Assembly: GCA_017443235.1 (NCBI GenBank)
Contig: JAFSOV010000012.1
Location: 1-55,558 of the forward strand
Direction of reading: 5' to 3'
Length of the DNA: 55,558 nt
Origin: Alphaproteobacteria bacterium
GTDB taxonomy: Bacteria; Pseudomonadota; Alphaproteobacteria; Rs-D84
Below are positions 42,614 through 51,163 of the stretch, piece after piece (the first letter of the stretch is position 1; each line of letters begins with the position of its first letter). Under the pieces are notes generated by a model. The model was given only the letters and a program-made list of their open reading frames with translations, did no database searches and was not told the origin of the DNA. Both the position numbers and the translations under genes were made by a program.

Positions 42614-42814
42614 ATGAAAACATCGTACAAATTTTTAATATGGTTTGTATATTTATGCCTGCTGGATATTCCATTCGTATTGACCAAGTATTTTTTAGAT
42701 AACGATATGCTGAATAAATGGTATTTCTTTCTTACCGGAATAATGTTTATGTTCATGGGGTGGATGGGGTATGCGTTGGCATCAAAATTATCAAACACAA
42801 AAAAACGTAAATAG
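42614..42814 (+). CDS. Small two-helix membrane protein
   Basis: 66 residues with two hydrophobic helices (about 5-27 and 35-56; FLIWFVYLCLLDIPFVL and WYFFLTGIMFMFMGWMGYAL) joined by a short charged turn and ending in a basic tail (SNTKKRK). It starts 3 nt after the preceding stop. No family is recognised. It is the last gene of the unit behind the structured leader. Confidence 0.6.
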   Translation: MKTSYKFLIWFVYLCLLDIPFVLTKYFLDNDMLNKWYFFLTGIMFMFMGWMGYALASKLSNTKKRK

Positions 42815-42826
42815 GAAAACGTGTCA

Positions 42827-43432
42827 CTATTTGAAAAACGGGTGATTTTGTTTCAACCAACCAATCATAGAATCTTCCCCGTGGCCGTGGACAATGTATG
42901 TATCGTCAGGCAAATGCAGACTTTTCAATTTTGCAATGGATTCTTGTAATTGCATCGCATCGCCACCCGGCAAATCTGTGCGCCCCACCCCATCACGGAA
43001 AATGGTATCGCCGGTCAGTAAAATTTTATATTCCGGAAAGTAAAACATTACACCACCCAAAGAATGACCCGGCGACGCGATAATTTCCATTTCTATATCA
43101 TTCAAAATTTTTGTTTTTCCCGCGTGCAAGTCGTGTGGCGCCACAAAGTCGTCCGGTATGCGTGGTAATTCCCAAAAATCCAGAATTTGGTTTCCCCACA
43201 AAACCAACGGCACATCCGCCGCGTTCATAAACCATGGAATATTATAATGCACCGCTAAGCCGGGCGCCGCCGAAATATGGTCGCTGTGTCCGTGCGTTGC
43301 ATACACCGCACGCAGTTTTAATCCACGTGAACCCAATAATTTTATCCAATCTTCCGCGCGCCCCCACGCATCAAAAATTGCACAATCACCCCCCGATGTC
43401 ACCAAAACAGAATTGGTAAACCGTGGTTCCAT
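42827..43432 (-). CDS. MBL-fold metallohydrolase (glyoxalase II-like)
   Basis: 201 residues from the ATG at 43432, 16 nt after the ftsH stop; the longer frame runs into ftsH and is rejected. Metallo-beta-lactamase motifs: THGHSDH, PGHSLGG, GDTIFRDGVGRTDLPGG and HGHGEDS, typical of the YcbL/glyoxalase II-like group. It probably hydrolyses a thioester or related substrate in the cytoplasm with two metal ions. The Shine-Dalgarno is weak. It may be cotranscribed with ftsH. Confidence 0.88.
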   Translation of the reverse strand: MEPRFTNSVLVTSGGDCAIFDAWGRAEDWIKLLGSRGLKLRAVYATHGHSDHISAAPGLAVHYNIPWFMNAADVPLVLWGNQILDFWELPRIPDDFVAPHDLHAGKTKILNDIEMEIIASPGHSLGGVMFYFPEYKILLTGDTIFRDGVGRTDLPGGDAMQLQESIAKLKSLHLPDDTYIVHGHGEDSMIGWLKQNHPFFK

Positions 43433-43448
43433 TTGCAAGATTTCAAAT

Positions 43449-45314
43449 TTATTTTTTTGCAACCTTGGCCTTTTTGACCGTCGTTTTTTTCGTCGTTTTT
43501 TTACCGACAATTTCCAAGATTTCTTCACCGGTTAATGTTTCGCGTTTCAACAATTCTTCGGCCAATTTTTTGACGGTCGCCTTGTTCTTTGTTAAAATTT
43601 TGACCGCGTCACGGTACGCATCCGCCAACCAAGATTTAATTTCGCCATCCACCATTTCGGCGGTCTTTTCGGACGCATTTTCCAACGGCACACGTGCGCC
43701 AAAGGTTTGTGCCTGGTTGATTGCGACCAAACCGATTTTATTTGACAAACCGGCGGTGGTAATTGAACGCCGGGCCAGGCGCGTTGCCATCGCAATATCC
43801 GATTCGGCACCCGTTGTGATTTTATCCGCACCAAAGAATACTTCCTCGGCCGCGCGCCCCGCCATCGCAACGGCCAAATCCGCGCGCACTTCGGCAATAG
43901 ACATCGATACTTTGTCATCAATCGGCAAATGTTGCACCATGCCCAATGCCCGACCACGTGGGATAATCGTTGCCTTGTGAATTGGGTCGGTGACATCGGC
44001 GTAATGCACACTAACGAACGCATGTCCGGCCTCGTGATACGCGGTCAATTTGATATCTTCGGGACGCATCTTGCGAATTTTGCGCGGGCCCATTATCAAT
44101 TTATCGCGCGCTTCTTCTATATCATCGGGCGCGACCATTTTATGACCGGTGCGCACCGCGTGCAATGCGGCTTCGTTCAACAAGTTTTCCAAATCCGCAC
44201 CCGAACAACCCGTTGTTCCGCGTGCCAAATCGCCCAGGTTCACATCTTCGTGCATTTTAATTTTTTTCGCATGCAATTCCAAGATTGCTTTGCGCCCCGC
44301 CATATCGGGCAAATCAATATGCACCTGGCGGTCGAAACGACCGGGACGTAATAATGCCGGGTCCAACATATCGGGCCGATTCGTTGCACCGATTACGATA
44401 ATTCCGGTTTCATTTGAAAACCCGTCCATTTCAATCAACAATTGATTCAAGGTTTGTTCGCGGTCTTGGTCATTAAAAGAATTTTGGCTGCGCCGTTGAC
44501 CGATTGCATCAATTTCATCAATAAACAGCAAACACGGTGCATTGCGTTTTGCCATTTCAAAAATCTCTTTAATTTTGGCTACGCCCAAACCCACGATAAT
44601 TCCGGAAAAATCACTGCCGGATGCGGCAAAGAACGGCACGTTTGCCTCGCCTGCAATCGCACGCGCCAACAGTGTTTTACCCGTTCCCGGTTCGCCCGCC
44701 AATAATACGCCACGCGGCACGCGCGCGCCCACGGCGGCAAACTTTGATTTATCGCGCAGGAAATCCACAACCTCGGCCAATTCTTGTTTTTCCGAATCGA
44801 TTCCGGCAACATCTTTGAAAGTGGTCTTGGGCTTTCCGGTCACAATTTTTGTTGGGTTCTGCCCCATCAGTGTCCGCGACAATCCCCCCGCGCCACCGCG
44901 CAAACCGCGGAAAATCCACCATATAAAGAACAATCCCATCAAAATCGGCACCCATGTCCCCAGGTAATCAACCCAACCCTTGGACACGTCAATGGAAACA
45001 ACCGTTCCCCCACTGGACAATTTTTCCAACAATTCCGGATTGTATGTAATAACCGCGTTGTATTTTGTGCCGTCATTTAATTGGCCGGTCGCCACATTGT
45101 CGCGAATCTTCATAGTTTTTATTTCGCCCGCCCGACGCAACACATCGGAAAAAGTCATTTCCACCGGTTCATTTGACACAACATCAACGACCGGATTCAT
45201 CCCGCCACGCGACACAAACGCGCCACCAACCAACCCGGCAAACAAAATCGCAAACAGAATTAAAAACAAAGTGGAATTATTGCGTTTCTTATTTTTTAAT
45301 ATATTTTTTTCCAT
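43449..45314 (-). CDS. ftsH: ATP-dependent zinc metalloprotease FtsH
   Basis: 621 residues from the ATG at 45314 (AGGAA upstream; a TTG start further out is less likely). Two transmembrane helices (about 15-33 and 108-128) flank a periplasmic domain. AAA motifs: Walker A GEPGTGKT, Walker B LLFIDEIDAIG, SRH near GATNRPDMLDPALLRPGRFD. Protease motif HEAGH. It is a membrane-bound hexamer that removes misassembled membrane proteins and regulators such as sigma-32 and LpxC. The C-terminus is short and Lys-rich. It overlaps the 3' end of tilS by 26 nt. Confidence 0.97.
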   Translation of the reverse strand: MEKNILKNKKRNNSTLFLILFAILFAGLVGGAFVSRGGMNPVVDVVSNEPVEMTFSDVLRRAGEIKTMKIRDNVATGQLNDGTKYNAVITYNPELLEKLSSGGTVVSIDVSKGWVDYLGTWVPILMGLFFIWWIFRGLRGGAGGLSRTLMGQNPTKIVTGKPKTTFKDVAGIDSEKQELAEVVDFLRDKSKFAAVGARVPRGVLLAGEPGTGKTLLARAIAGEANVPFFAASGSDFSGIIVGLGVAKIKEIFEMAKRNAPCLLFIDEIDAIGQRRSQNSFNDQDREQTLNQLLIEMDGFSNETGIIVIGATNRPDMLDPALLRPGRFDRQVHIDLPDMAGRKAILELHAKKIKMHEDVNLGDLARGTTGCSGADLENLLNEAALHAVRTGHKMVAPDDIEEARDKLIMGPRKIRKMRPEDIKLTAYHEAGHAFVSVHYADVTDPIHKATIIPRGRALGMVQHLPIDDKVSMSIAEVRADLAVAMAGRAAEEVFFGADKITTGAESDIAMATRLARRSITTAGLSNKIGLVAINQAQTFGARVPLENASEKTAEMVDGEIKSWLADAYRDAVKILTKNKATVKKLAEELLKRETLTGEEILEIVGKKTTKKTTVKKAKVAKK

Positions 45315-46275
45315 GATATTTTTTCCTGATTCTAAAACTTGTTTTTTGACCTTCGCGGACAATCAAAATTCGACCACGCAACCGGCGCACCGTGCAATGT
45401 CCAATTGTAAATTTGCAATCGGCACGCAGGTTATCTAGTGCGCAAATCAAAGATTTCAAGCGTGGTTGATACCTGTCCCCCCCGACCATTTGAATAATGG
45501 TCCCAAAAAACTTTAGCCTAATATCGGGGCTTTGGTCAAATAGAAAAGATTCACCGAACATTGCGCGGCCGTTTAACATAACGCGACCAACCAATTTTGA
45601 TACATAATCTTCCAGACTTTCGCGCACGCGCCCCATATTTTGAATTGCCAATAAAACGCGTTCGTCCGTAATTCCCAATGCGTCCCCAACCAAGTGCCGA
45701 TTCTGGCGAATTTTAACACGGGTATAATGCGGGTCATCGTTCATTTCATCGGCAAAATATTTAATACCGCGCGTATCACAGTATTCTTGCAATTCGCGCC
45801 GAAACACGCCCAACAAAGGCCGCAAAATTTTGATACCGTTCATTTCGCCAACCCCACGCATCGCGGCCAAACCATAAACCCCGCTGCCCCGCCCCAGGTT
45901 CATCCAAAATGTTTCAATCTGGTCATCCGCCTGGTGCGCGGTCAAAAGAATCTTGATTTTATTTTTATGGCAAAAATCCGTCATAAATTTATATCGTGCA
46001 ATGCGCGCCGCATCTTCCAATCCGGTTTCCGGTTTTTCGCCACCCCAAGAAAACACGTGACATTCCACGCCCAATTTTTTACATAAATCTTGGACATATT
46101 GGGCCTCGGTCGCGGCGGCATCACGCAAATTATGATTCACGTGCAAACATACCACGTCCGCACCAATTTCCACCAACCAATGCAGCAAAGCGACCGAATC
46201 GACACCGCCACTGACCCCGACGGCCATTTTTTGGCCGGCATATTCACCAATAAAATCTAAAAAATTTTTGTTCAT
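45289..46275 (-). CDS. tilS: tRNA(Ile)-lysidine synthetase
   Basis: 328 residues. The N-type ATP-pyrophosphatase P-loop is VGVSGGVDSVALLHWL and further motifs include CLHVNHNLRDAA, LLTAHQADDQIETFWMNLGRGSG (split by family-typical spacing) and RPLLGVFRRELQEYC. It adds lysine to C34 of the AUA-reading tRNA-Ile. The length is in the range of short alphaproteobacterial TilS. It precedes ftsH, an order common in proteobacteria, with overlapping ends. Confidence 0.95.
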   Translation of the reverse strand: MNKNFLDFIGEYAGQKMAVGVSGGVDSVALLHWLVEIGADVVCLHVNHNLRDAAATEAQYVQDLCKKLGVECHVFSWGGEKPETGLEDAARIARYKFMTDFCHKNKIKILLTAHQADDQIETFWMNLGRGSGVYGLAAMRGVGEMNGIKILRPLLGVFRRELQEYCDTRGIKYFADEMNDDPHYTRVKIRQNRHLVGDALGITDERVLLAIQNMGRVRESLEDYVSKLVGRVMLNGRAMFGESFLFDQSPDIRLKFFGTIIQMVGGDRYQPRLKSLICALDNLRADCKFTIGHCTVRRLRGRILIVREGQKTSFRIRKKYHGKKYIKK

Positions 46276-46321
46276 AACCTTGGTATTCTATGCTATAATT
46301 CCGGAAAATAAAGGAAAAAGT

Positions 46322-46876
46322 ATGCAAAAATTAAATTCTTTGGCGGTTTATTGTGGTCACAGTTTTGGCACAGACCCGCAATTTGAACGCGACGCGGCGC
46401 GTGTTGGTGAATTGTTGGCACGGAATAAAATTCGTATGATTTTTGGCGGAGGTAATGTCGGCCTTATGGGAACAACGGCAACGGCGGCAATAAATAATGG
46501 TGGTGTGGTATTGGGCGTGACAACCCACAATGTGGTTGCCAAACAAGAACCCGCCCACCCCGAAATTTCGGTCGAAATTGTTGACGGTGTGAACGAACGC
46601 AAACAACGTATGTACGAATTGTCCGACGGTTTCATCATTTTGCCGGGCGGCATTGGCACGCTGAACGAATTTACAGATATTTTAACTATGCAACAGATTG
46701 GGGAATCAAAAAAACCGATATTCTTTATGAACACGGCAAAATTTTGGAACGCATTTTCACAAATGTTTTTGGTTATGCAGGACAATGGTTTTATCGAAAG
46801 CGTTGACGATTACCACGTCCATGTTGCCAACACGCCGGATGAATTATTCAAACAGATTTTGAATTACAAAGATTAA
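46322..46876 (+). CDS. LOG-family protein (nucleoside 5'-monophosphate phosphoribohydrolase)
   Basis: 184 residues from the ATG at 46322 (AAAGGAAAAAG upstream; the earlier in-frame Met would overlap tilS). Motifs: LAVYCGHSFGTDPQF, FGGGNVGLMGTTA, ERKQRMYELSDGFIILPGGI and GTLNEF, the PGGxGTxxE signature. Members release ribose-5-phosphate from cytokinin-type or other nucleoside monophosphates; the bacterial role is often unknown. It is a Rossmann-fold cytoplasmic protein. It ends 2 nt from the convergent DUF167 gene. Confidence 0.92.
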   Translation: MQKLNSLAVYCGHSFGTDPQFERDAARVGELLARNKIRMIFGGGNVGLMGTTATAAINNGGVVLGVTTHNVVAKQEPAHPEISVEIVDGVNERKQRMYELSDGFIILPGGIGTLNEFTDILTMQQIGESKKPIFFMNTAKFWNAFSQMFLVMQDNGFIESVDDYHVHVANTPDELFKQILNYKD

Positions 46877-46878
46877 AT

Positions 46879-47103
46879 TTATTCTGGAATTTCAATAATT
46901 TTATCGCGCGCGGCACCCCCGCGCACGATTTTTATTTGTGATTTTGGCACGTTAAAATATTCCGCCAACAATTTTATAACTGCCTCATTCGCCGCACCAT
47001 CAACCGGCGCGGCGGTTATATGCACACGCAATGTGCCATCCGCGTCCGCGGCAATCTTGTTTTGTTTGGCGCGCGGAATTACACGCAGGTTTATTCGCCG
47101 CAT
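46879..47103 (-). CDS. DUF167/YggU-family protein
   Basis: 74 residues from the ATG at 47103 (GGAG upstream), overlapping the HIT gene by 13 nt. The sequence RRINLRVIPRAKQNKIA and VHITAAPVDGAANEAVIKLL fits the DUF167 (UPF0235/YggU) family, a small alpha-beta protein of unknown function often located next to translation or envelope genes. The family is usually about 90-110 aa, so this is slightly short. Confidence 0.85.
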   Translation of the reverse strand: MRRINLRVIPRAKQNKIAADADGTLRVHITAAPVDGAANEAVIKLLAEYFNVPKSQIKIVRGGAARDKIIEIPE

Positions 47104-47477
47104 AACATACTCCGCATAATTTCTAAACACGCCGGCGTTTTGTCCCCGGCAATCAGGTGCAGATGAAAATGAAACACGCTTTGATTAAACAACGGCGCGG
47201 CCAAACCCGCGTTTGCAAAAACATTAAATTCCGCCTTGATGCCTAATTTATCGGCGGTTTTGACAAAGCAATCCCAAAAACCGGCCTGCTCGGCGGGCGA
47301 TGCGCGCCGTGCAAAGTCCAAAATATTTTCATATTCCCCGCGCGGAACGACCAACACGTGCGTTTTGCACATTGGGTTCACATCATAGAAAGACATTGCA
47401 TATTCATTTTCTACGACTTTTTTGGACGGAATTTCGCCCCGAATAATTTTTGCAAACACGTTATCTTTGTCATACAT
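47091..47477 (-). CDS. HIT-family nucleotide-binding hydrolase
   Basis: 128 residues of the HINT branch: FAKIIRGEIPSKKVVENEYA, THVLVVPRGEYENI and the active-site motif VFHFHLHLIAG (H-x-H-x-H). It hydrolyses purine nucleotide phosphoramidates or similar compounds in the cytoplasm. The C-terminus is shorter than usual (ends IMRSMLCGE). It overlaps the DUF167 gene downstream. Confidence 0.93.
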   Translation of the reverse strand: MYDKDNVFAKIIRGEIPSKKVVENEYAMSFYDVNPMCKTHVLVVPRGEYENILDFARRASPAEQAGFWDCFVKTADKLGIKAEFNVFANAGLAAPLFNQSVFHFHLHLIAGDKTPACLEIMRSMLCGE

Positions 47478-47538
47478 AAAAATCCCCTTTGGTTTACGGG
47501 GATTTTATCAAAAACATAAAAACATTCAATCGAAAATA

Positions 47539-48240
47539 TTACATTCTTGGATGCCCCGGAATATTATTCTGCAACGGCGACATTCCACGCGTTGCAATCG
47601 CGCGCTGTAATTCAGTAATGATATTTTGTGCATTACCGTCCACATTCGCCATCGGCAAACGCAAAACGGTTTGTCCACTGGCCTCGCTAAAATGTTCTTC
47701 AACCCCGCGCACCCCCAATTGTTTCAACATCACCTTTGCGTGTTCAATATTGTAAACATTTGGATCACGCAAAAAGAAATAATAATGCGAAGGCTTGGTA
47801 TCCCCATCGTATTGGGCCATTGCAGTCTTTATCACCATGTGTTTCAAATCTTCTAATGCACCCTTTCTATCAATTTCCGCGGCTCCACGCTCAAAGTCGG
47901 CACCGATATTATACCGCGCGGTTCTTAATATACGATTATTCACGTTACGAAGTCTTGTTTCATCGCCCGCCATTTCTTGTATTGTTGTATCTATCGCAGA
48001 ATTTTGCCCCATTTGAAAGACAAAACTATCAACATCTTCATCCATCGTCATTGAATAACCACCGGATTCTTTATGATATTCGATTTTATTTTGTGCCAAA
48101 AAATTCTTTATACTTTGCTCATTATTTTTACCGCGTGGCACAATTGTGCAACGCCCCAAATCGTGATGGTGGCGACCGACACTAATGTCTTCTGCATAAA
48201 TCATAATCTGGTCACGAATTTCTGGATAAGAGTACTGCAT
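47539..48240 (-). CDS. Protein of unknown function
   Basis: 233 residues with no signal peptide or membrane segment. The sequence contains GRHHHDLGRC near the N-terminus, a mostly helical, charged middle (FERGAAEIDRKGALEDLKHM), and a final part with repeated Gln/Leu/Asp residues, ending NNIPGHPRM. I recognise no family. A three-His run could bind metal, but there is no further support. It has its own promoter and AGGGGGG Shine-Dalgarno and lies divergently from groES-groEL. Confidence 0.6.
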   Translation of the reverse strand: MQYSYPEIRDQIMIYAEDISVGRHHHDLGRCTIVPRGKNNEQSIKNFLAQNKIEYHKESGGYSMTMDEDVDSFVFQMGQNSAIDTTIQEMAGDETRLRNVNNRILRTARYNIGADFERGAAEIDRKGALEDLKHMVIKTAMAQYDGDTKPSHYYFFLRDPNVYNIEHAKVMLKQLGVRGVEEHFSEASGQTVLRLPMANVDGNAQNIITELQRAIATRGMSPLQNNIPGHPRM

Positions 48241-48269
48241 ATAATTCCCCCCTAATTTGACTTCTGTAT

Positions 48270-48299
48270 ATTATATCATATTTTTTTATACTTGTCCAA
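48270..48299 (-). promoter_or_regulatory. Promoter of the 233-aa unknown gene
   Basis: TTGGAC (48299-48294), an 18-nt spacer and TATAAT (48275-48270) on the minus strand, about 30 nt upstream of the ATG. Confidence 0.6.
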
Positions 48300-48308
48300 C
48301 ACTGCGCA

Positions 48309-48336
48309 CTTGAAATCGCCATTTTTATGACTATAT
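48309..48336 (+). promoter_or_regulatory. Heat-shock (RpoH-type) promoter of groES-groEL
   Basis: CTTGAAA (48309-48315) and CTATAT (48331-48336); counted from CTTGAA the spacer is 16 nt. The layout matches alphaproteobacterial RpoH promoters and recurs in front of clpB. No CIRCE inverted repeat (TTAGCACTC-N9-GAGTGCTAA) is present. Confidence 0.6.
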
Positions 48337-48377
48337 TTTTGGCAACGGCATAGTATATGTATATAAAAGGAGTTATT

Positions 48378-48665
48378 ATGTTCAAACCATTAAATAACTA
48401 TGTTTTAATCCAAAGAATCGAAGAAGAAAACAAAACCGCCGGCGGAATTATTATTCCTGATACGGCACGTGAAAAACCATCACGCGGTCGCGTTGTTGCG
48501 GTCGGTGACGGCGCATTTGAAAACGGCGCGCGTGTCCCAATGACCGTAAAGGTCGGCAATACCGTTCTGTTTGCAAAATGGGCCGCATCGGCAAACGATG
48601 TCAAGATTGATGGAAATGAATATGTTCTTATCAAAGAATCTGATATTTTGGGTATCATCGAATAA
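48378..48665 (+). CDS. groES: Co-chaperonin GroES
   Basis: 95 residues from the ATG at 48378 (AAAGGAG upstream), the normal length. Motifs: MFKPLNNYVLIQRIEEENKT, the mobile loop GGIIIPDTAREKPSRG, and the C-terminal YVLIKESDILGIIE. It forms the heptameric lid of GroEL. It is 12 nt before groEL, in one operon. Confidence 0.98.
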   Translation: MFKPLNNYVLIQRIEEENKTAGGIIIPDTAREKPSRGRVVAVGDGAFENGARVPMTVKVGNTVLFAKWAASANDVKIDGNEYVLIKESDILGIIE

Positions 48666-48677
48666 AAGGATAACATT

Positions 48678-50297
48678 ATGGCAAAAGATATAATTTTTGA
48701 TACAGATAAACTGGCGGCCGGTGTTGATAAACTGGCCAACGCGGTAAAAATCACTATGGGCCCCAAGGGTCGCACGGTTGTAATTGATAAATCATATGGC
48801 GCGCCGGTCGCAACCAAAGACGGTGTCACGGTGGCCAAGGCGGTGTCACTGAAAGACCCAACGGAAAATATTGGTGCCCGTATGATTCAAGAGGTTGCCA
48901 AAAAGGCCGGCGATGATGCCGGTGACGGCACAACAACCGCAACCGTTTTGGCGCAAAAGATTTTCCGCGAAGGTCGCCGCGTTATTGCCGCGGGTATGAA
49001 CCCAATGGATGTTAAACGCGGAATTGACATTGCAACGTCTGCGGTGGTTGCCGATATTGAATCGCATGCGCGTCCGGTGAAAAATGCTTCTGAAATTGCC
49101 CAGGTCGCAACGATTTCTGCAAATGGCGATAGCGACATCGGTAAAAAAATTGCAGACGCAATGGAAAAGGTTGGCAAAGAAGGTGTCATCACCGTTGAAG
49201 AAGCCAAAGGTTTGGAAACCGAAATCGATATCGTTGAAGGTATGCAATTCGACCAAGGTTTTATGTCACCATACTTTGTCAGCAACAGCGAAAAAATGTT
49301 GGCGGAATTGGATGGTGCGGCGGTGTTGGTGTCCGAAAAGAAAATTTCGGGACTTCAGGCGTTATTGCCAATTTTGGAACCCATTGCCCAGCAAGGTCGC
49401 CCATTGTTGATTATCGCCGAAGATGTAGAATCCGAAGCTTTGGCTACATTGGTTTTGAACCGTCTGCGTGGCGGATTAAAGGTATGCGCGGTCAAGGCCC
49501 CGGGCTTTGGCGATCGCCGCAAGGCTATGTTGGCAGATATCGCAATTGTGACGGGCGCAACCGTTATTTCCGACGATATGGGTATGACATTTGATAATAT
49601 CACACCGGCGGTTTTGGGTTCGGCCAAACGTGTTGTGGTTGATAAATCCACTACATTGATTGTGGGTGGTGCCGGCGACAAAGCCGCAATTGCGGCACGT
49701 GCCGAAGAAATTCGCAAACAAATCAAAGATTCAACCAGTGACTATGACCGTGAAAAATTGGCGGAACGTTTGGCCAAATTGGTCGGCGGTGTCGCGGTTA
49801 TCCATGTAGGTGGTATGACCGAGGTCGAAGTCAAAGAAAAGAAAGACCGCGTAGATGATGCCTTGGCGGCAACGCGTGCCGCGGTGGCCGATGGCATTGT
49901 TGCCGGTGGTGGCGTGGCATTGGTTCGTGCGGTTGCCGCATTGGCCAAGGTCAAAGGTGAAAATACAGACCAAAATGTTGGTATCGATATTGTTCGCCGC
50001 GCGATTGTCGCACCATGCGCCCAGATTGCGGAAAATGCGGGTGTATCAGGTGAAATTGTCGTGGGCAAAGTTTCGGACGCCAAAGATTACAATTTTGGAT
50101 ACAATGCCCAGACAGACGAATATGTCGATATGATGAAGGCGGGAATTATTGATCCGGCCAAAGTCGTCAAAACCGCGATTATGGCGGCGGCATCGACCGC
50201 GGGCGTGTTGCTAACAACCGGTGCGGTTATGTCGGAAATTCCCGAAGAAAAATCGAATGCCCCGCAAATGCCGGGCGGTATGCCGGGAATGATGTAA
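48678..50297 (+). CDS. groEL: Chaperonin GroEL
   Basis: 539 residues, full length. The equatorial ATP-binding motif [10 protein letters not shown] follows [14 protein letters not shown]; apical-domain and intermediate-domain sequences are as expected, and the C-terminus ends in a Gly/Met-rich PGGMPGMM tail. It folds newly made proteins with GroES. It is the second gene of the operon and is followed by a strong terminator. Confidence 0.98.
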   Translation: MAKDIIFDTDKLAAGVDKLANAVKITMGPKGRTVVIDKSYGAPVATKDGVTVAKAVSLKDPTENIGARMIQEVAKKAGDDAGDGTTTATVLAQKIFREGRRVIAAGMNPMDVKRGIDIATSAVVADIESHARPVKNASEIAQVATISANGDSDIGKKIADAMEKVGKEGVITVEEAKGLETEIDIVEGMQFDQGFMSPYFVSNSEKMLAELDGAAVLVSEKKISGLQALLPILEPIAQQGRPLLIIAEDVESEALATLVLNRLRGGLKVCAVKAPGFGDRRKAMLADIAIVTGATVISDDMGMTFDNITPAVLGSAKRVVVDKSTTLIVGGAGDKAAIAARAEEIRKQIKDSTSDYDREKLAERLAKLVGGVAVIHVGGMTEVEVKEKKDRVDDALAATRAAVADGIVAGGGVALVRAVAALAKVKGENTDQNVGIDIVRRAIVAPCAQIAENAGVSGEIVVGKVSDAKDYNFGYNAQTDEYVDMMKAGIIDPAKVVKTAIMAAASTAGVLLTTGAVMSEIPEEKSNAPQMPGGMPGMM

Positions 50298-50310
50298 GAC
50301 GGTATTCAGT

Positions 50311-50340
50311 AAAAAACGCCCCATTTGGGGCGTTTTTTTT
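50311..50340 (+). terminator. Bidirectional terminator after groEL
   Basis: AACGCCCC-ATTT-GGGGCGTT (50315-50334) with eight T on the plus side and six A on the other. It also serves the convergent hydrolase gene, whose stop codon it touches. Confidence 0.92.
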
Positions 50341-51061
50341 AATTGAATTCTATATCTAAATTTTCAAAGTCAGTATGACCCGCACCGGGAATTTCAACAA
50401 TTTGGTCGGTTGGCCAAAATTTGCGTGATAATTCCGGTGGCACCACGCGGTCACGCGCCCCAACGTAATGAATTGCCGGCACATTGGGCAATTTTTCCAA
50501 ATCCAAAGATTTGGTTAGTGGGTCATCGCCAAAATACCGGGTCCACGCCGTATGATTCGGAACGCCCGCGATGGTTATCCATTTTTGAACTTTGATTTCT
50601 GGATGTCGATTTATGATTAATCCCGCCAGCAATCCGCCACCAGAATACCCAACCAAAACCACCGGACGGCGTCCGGCAATTTCTTTGATTGCATTTGCGG
50701 TCGCATCAACAACCGCCGGCGAAAACCGCCCGTCGGTCCAATCAGATTCGCTGCATGCGGGTGACATTATAAACTGGCACGGGCGCGCAATATATGCAAC
50801 ATTTGGCGCCATATCGCGTGCCGCCAAATTGCGCACCAATGTTCCCCGTGGTGTCGGGTCGGTGGTCGGTTCGCCGTATGCGGTAAATGCGTGGCCGTCG
50901 CCTTCGATATAGATATGAACCGGGGCGTTTTCATTGGTTATTTTTCCGTATGTCGCAATTTCATATTCAGCCGCCGGGATATCACGCCGAACAAAGTCAT
51001 CCGGTGGTGTCCACGAACCTGCACACGCCGTCAACAATAAAGATAAAATTAAAAATCGCAT
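50339..51061 (-). CDS. Lipoprotein alpha/beta hydrolase
   Basis: 240 residues from the ATG at 51061; lipobox LLTAC places the lipidated Cys at 14. Alpha/beta hydrolase core: VLVGYSGGGLLAGLI with the nucleophile Ser in GYSGG, an Asp in YVGARDRVVPPEL and a His in EIPGAGHTDFENL. This is a complete Ser-Asp-His triad by spacing, in an esterase or lipase-like fold, placed at the envelope by the lipid anchor. The substrate is unknown. The upstream TATTAT box lies 6 nt from the ATG with no Shine-Dalgarno, another leaderless candidate. Confidence 0.8.
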   Translation of the reverse strand: MRFLILSLLLTACAGSWTPPDDFVRRDIPAAEYEIATYGKITNENAPVHIYIEGDGHAFTAYGEPTTDPTPRGTLVRNLAARDMAPNVAYIARPCQFIMSPACSESDWTDGRFSPAVVDATANAIKEIAGRRPVVLVGYSGGGLLAGLIINRHPEIKVQKWITIAGVPNHTAWTRYFGDDPLTKSLDLEKLPNVPAIHYVGARDRVVPPELSRKFWPTDQIVEIPGAGHTDFENLDIEFN

Positions 51062-51108
51062 ATTGGTATAATACACCAAATTCTAAATTAAAAAAACGAT
51101 AAAAATAT

Positions 51109-51136
51109 TTGACAAACTATTTTTTTAGGCTATATT
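51109..51136 (+). promoter_or_regulatory. Promoter of the bactofilin-like gene
   Basis: Consensus TTGACA (51109-51114), a 16-nt spacer and TATATT (51131-51136), about 27 nt before the ATG with AAAGG before it. Confidence 0.65.
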
Positions 51137-51163
51137 TGTGTTAAACAACCAAAAGGCTAAAAT

